Shown piece after piece: positions 44,470-46,836 of a stretch of 46,836 bases of DNA; position 1 is the stretch's first letter, and each line of letters begins with the position of its first letter. The translations under genes were made by a program, and so were the position numbers. Location: contig CAKPAX010000010.1 of NCBI GenBank assembly GCA_934133175.1, positions 1 to 46,836 on the forward strand, given 5' to 3'. This DNA is from an uncultured Clostridia bacterium (GTDB lineage Bacteria > Bacillota > Clostridia > TANB77 > CAG-508). The notes beneath the pieces are model-generated. The model was not told the origin of the DNA. It did no database searches and worked only from the letters and a program-made list of their open reading frames with translations.

Positions 44470-45297
44470 TTACACAAAACTATATATAACTATTCCAATG
44501 GATTGAATAACAAAAAGATTTAAAATATTAGATGTTAACAAATTATTAGTAGATTCTACCACACCTAAAATTGCATCATTATTTTTCTTATGATGTTTTT
44601 GAGCTTCAAAAAAAGTAATTAATTCTGGAATGCTTGTTACAAATCCAAGTAAAATTCCTATAATTTTTTGTGGAATATTAAATATATTACATAAATTTTC
44701 TAAAGTATCTCCCAATTTATTTCCTATAAAAAATAATAAAATGCCAGTTACAAATAAATATATTGCATATTTAATAACTTTTCCTTTTTCTTTAGTATTT
44801 TCTATAATTTCTTCCCTATTTTCTTTTTCATTTAAATAAAATTTATGTGCATTATGATTTAATACTAAAAACAGACTATATAATAAAATAAATATTGGAA
44901 CTAGTTGAATATTAACATCAATTTTAAAAAGCATTATAATTATTGGAATTGCTATTGTTACTGCAACCATTATAATATCTATTTTTAATGCCCTATTTTT
45001 TAAAACCTTTTGATTTTTATTTAAAACAATTGCAAATACATATTGTATTAAATTTATAATGTTTGAACTTATTACATTATATATACTCGCACCTATTAAT
45101 CCATTAAAACTTGATATTCCAATTGTTAATAATTCTGGCATTGATGTTGCATAACCTGCAATATTTCCAACAATTCTTGGCTTTAAATTTAAACTTTCTG
45201 CTAATCTTCTCAAAACATTTACTAATATATATTTAGATATTAATACAATTAAGCCTGAATATATTATAAATTTTATAACTTCCAAAAATAAGTTCAT
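44470..45297 (-). CDS. CaCA-family sodium/calcium exchanger-like protein
   Basis: 275-aa polytopic membrane protein with about nine hydrophobic spans and both alpha repeats: GNIAGYATSMPELLTIGISS near residues 42-62 and GFVTSIPELITFFEA near 217-231, each with the Ser/Pro-Glu ion-binding core. An acidic loop of about 25 residues (EKENREEIIENTKEK) divides the halves. The substrate could be Ca2+ or another cation. Divergent from serS. Confidence 0.82.
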   Translation of the reverse strand: MNLFLEVIKFIIYSGLIVLISKYILVNVLRRLAESLNLKPRIVGNIAGYATSMPELLTIGISSFNGLIGASIYNVISSNIINLIQYVFAIVLNKNQKVLKNRALKIDIIMVAVTIAIPIIIMLFKIDVNIQLVPIFILLYSLFLVLNHNAHKFYLNEKENREEIIENTKEKGKVIKYAIYLFVTGILLFFIGNKLGDTLENLCNIFNIPQKIIGILLGFVTSIPELITFFEAQKHHKKNNDAILGVVESTNNLLTSNILNLFVIQSIGIVIYSFV

Positions 45298-45422
45298 TTT
45301 TCTTTTTTCCTCTTTTACATTTTTCTTTAAACTTTTTGTAATATTATTTCCAATTTATTGCTAATTATTATATTTTATTATATAATATGAACTATTAAAG
45401 TAATTTTATAGGGGGTATTAAA

Positions 45423-46751
45423 ATGATTGATATAAAATTCCTAAGAGAAAATCCTGATATTGTTAAAGAAAATATTAAGAAAAAATTTCAAGATCATAAA
45501 CTTTGTTTAGTAGATGAAGTTATTGATTTTGATAAAAAATATAGAGAAACAAAATTAAATGGTGATAATTTAAGAGCAGAAAGAAAGTCATTAAGTTCTC
45601 AAATTGGAAATTTAATGAAAGCTGGTCAAAAAGATGAAGCTGAATCTGTAAAAAAACAAGTTGAAGAGATTAATACAAAACTTTCTGAAAATGAAAAATT
45701 AGAAGAAGAATATTTTGAAAAAATAAAATCTAGAATGATGAAAATACCAAATATTATGCATGAATCCGTTCCTATAGGTGAAGATGATAGTAAAAATGTT
45801 GAGTTACAAAGATATGGTGAACCTATTGTTCCAAATTATGAAATTCCATATCATGGAGAAATAATGGAAAAACTTTGTGGATTAGATTTAGACAGTGCAA
45901 GAAGAGTTGCTGGACAAGGTTTCTATTATTTAATGGGTGATGTTGCTAGACTTCATTCTGCTGTATTAACATATGCTAGAGATTTTATGATTAATAAAGG
46001 TTTTACATATTGTATTCCACCTTACATGATTCGTAGTGATGTTGTAACTGGTGTTATGAGTTTTGAAGAAATGGATGCAATGATGTATAAAATTGAAGGC
46101 GAAGATTTATACTTAATTGGTACTAGCGAACACTCTATGATTGGAAAATTTAAAGATCAAATTTTAAATAAAGCTGATATGCCTTATACTATGACATCTT
46201 ATTCACCTTGTTTTAGAAAAGAAAAAGGTTCTCATGGATTAGAAGAACGTGGTGTTTATAGAATACATCAATTTGAAAAACAAGAAATGGTTGTTGTTTG
46301 TGAACCAGAAGATTCTTGGGAATGGTACAACAAAATGTGGTCATATACAGTAGAATTTTTTAGAAGCATGAATATTCCTGTTAGAACATTAGAATGTTGC
46401 TCTGGAGATTTAGCAGATTTAAAAGCCAAAAGTGTTGATGTTGAAGCTTGGTCTCCTAGACAAAAAAAATATTTTGAAGTTGGAAGTTGTTCAAATTTAA
46501 CAGATGCTCAAGCAAGAAGATTAGGAATAAGAATAAAAGGAGAAAATGGAAATTACTTTGCTCATACTCTTAATAACACAGTAGTTGCCCCACCTCGTAT
46601 GTTAATTTCTATAATGGAAAATAATTACCAACCAGATGGAAGCGTTATTATTCCAGAAGTATTAAGACCATATATGGGTGGATTAGAAAAAATATCTCCA
46701 AAAGAACAAAAGCGGACATTAATAACATTTGTACTTATTAAAACATTTTGA
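45423..46751 (+). CDS. serS: Serine--tRNA ligase (3' end altered by a repeat)
   Basis: Class II synthetase. N-terminal coiled-coil arm (about residues 35-105), motif 2 FRKEKGSHGLEERGVYRIHQF at about 265-285 (written here in part), and motif 3 near 385 (VAPPRMLISIMEN). The normal family end is near PYMGGLEKIS (residue about 424); what follows, from 46702, is a repeat copy, so the stop seems to have been replaced. Read normally it ends at 46751 with 18 extra residues. It contains AAG CGG A (46710-46716), where a +1 shift would give G-H-stop at 46722. No T-box is seen in the 120-base leader; the RBS is AGGGGG. Confidence 0.94.
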   Translation: MIDIKFLRENPDIVKENIKKKFQDHKLCLVDEVIDFDKKYRETKLNGDNLRAERKSLSSQIGNLMKAGQKDEAESVKKQVEEINTKLSENEKLEEEYFEKIKSRMMKIPNIMHESVPIGEDDSKNVELQRYGEPIVPNYEIPYHGEIMEKLCGLDLDSARRVAGQGFYYLMGDVARLHSAVLTYARDFMINKGFTYCIPPYMIRSDVVTGVMSFEEMDAMMYKIEGEDLYLIGTSEHSMIGKFKDQILNKADMPYTMTSYSPCFRKEKGSHGLEERGVYRIHQFEKQEMVVVCEPEDSWEWYNKMWSYTVEFFRSMNIPVRTLECCSGDLADLKAKSVDVEAWSPRQKKYFEVGSCSNLTDAQARRLGIRIKGENGNYFAHTLNNTVVAPPRMLISIMENNYQPDGSVIIPEVLRPYMGGLEKISPKEQKRTLITFVLIKTF

Positions 46752-46836
46752 AGTCCGCATCTTTGTTCGTGCGTGAAATTTGCAAAGCAAATTTCTGTGC
46801 AATATATTTATATTATAGGAAGTTCGAAGAACTTTC
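46702..46836. repeat. Dispersed repeat element, copy 2 (cut by window end)
   Basis: Matches 23257-23391 over the full 135 bases with five substitutions (by eye). It starts inside the last codons of serS, so its AAG CGG A site falls in the serS frame. It includes the same foldbacks as copy 1. The window ends before the 3' edge. Confidence 0.85.

Noticed and set aside
45300..45422. T-box riboswitch before serS
   Set aside because: The leader is about 120 bases and lacks the T-box core sequence and a terminator.
1..46836. CRISPR arrays, tRNA or rRNA genes
   Set aside because: No regularly spaced direct repeats and no cloverleaf or rRNA-like sequence were seen by eye.

Overview
The window is very AT-rich DNA from a spore-forming member of the Bacillota, most likely an uncultivated Clostridia-type organism. 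Spore genes support this: spoIVB, an alpha/beta-type SASP, pdaA, yqfC/yqfD, bofA and a Spo0A-type DNA-binding domain. So do an Agr peptide system, a glmS ribozyme and heavy use of AGA for arginine. The 5' end cuts murC. The 3' end cuts a repeat element that abuts serS.

Layout. 1-2.4 kb: murC and an orphan coiled-coil gene. 2.6-6.2 kb: a surface-protein cassette on + (TasA/CalY-like protein, ER-type SipW-like signal peptidase, DUF5305-like membrane protein, second SipW-type substrate). 6.2-7.4 kb: spoIVB. 7.5-20.1 kb: one long minus-strand Tad-like pilus/secretion operon. It reads cpaB-like, two ParA/CpaE-like genes (one with a lost P-loop), a membrane-anchored CpaF-like ATPase, a TadB-TadC-like fusion, then nine small membrane-anchored proteins, six of which share a leaderless MENAS(K/E)AL start. 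20.3-29 kb: SASP, then hpf, recO, yqzL, era, DUF3048, ybeY, an unknown 403-aa gene, yqfD, yqfC and pdaA on minus. 29-33.6 kb: an adenylyltransferase, oleate hydratase with a TetR regulator and a candidate operator, and an amidoligase pair. 33.8-36.8 kb: agrA-agrC on + converging with agrB-agrD on minus. 37-40.8 kb: rluA-type synthase, rRNA-type methyltransferase, small membrane protein, uvrC. 41-46.8 kb: Spo0A-C protein, glmS ribozyme and glmS, a GC-rich foldback element, bofA, yaaL, a CaCA exchanger and serS.

The most notable observation is a recurring break in reading frame. Four genes (recO, yqfD, an rluA-type gene and the second SipW substrate) are each split by one extra base, and in all four the break is exactly at an in-frame CGG codon. 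Skipping the C (or reading CGGN as four bases) restores the known family sequence: RecO about 242 aa, YqfD about 394 aa, RluA-type about 230 aa. Scanning by eye, I found only three other in-frame CGG codons among the called genes. Two are followed by G (TTG CGG GAA and TTA CGG GAA) and read through in frame. The third is in the repeat-derived tail of serS. This suggests that CGG is an under-served codon at which ribosomes shift +1 onto a GGT/GGA glycine codon, a possibly undescribed recoding system. All counts were made by eye and need computation.
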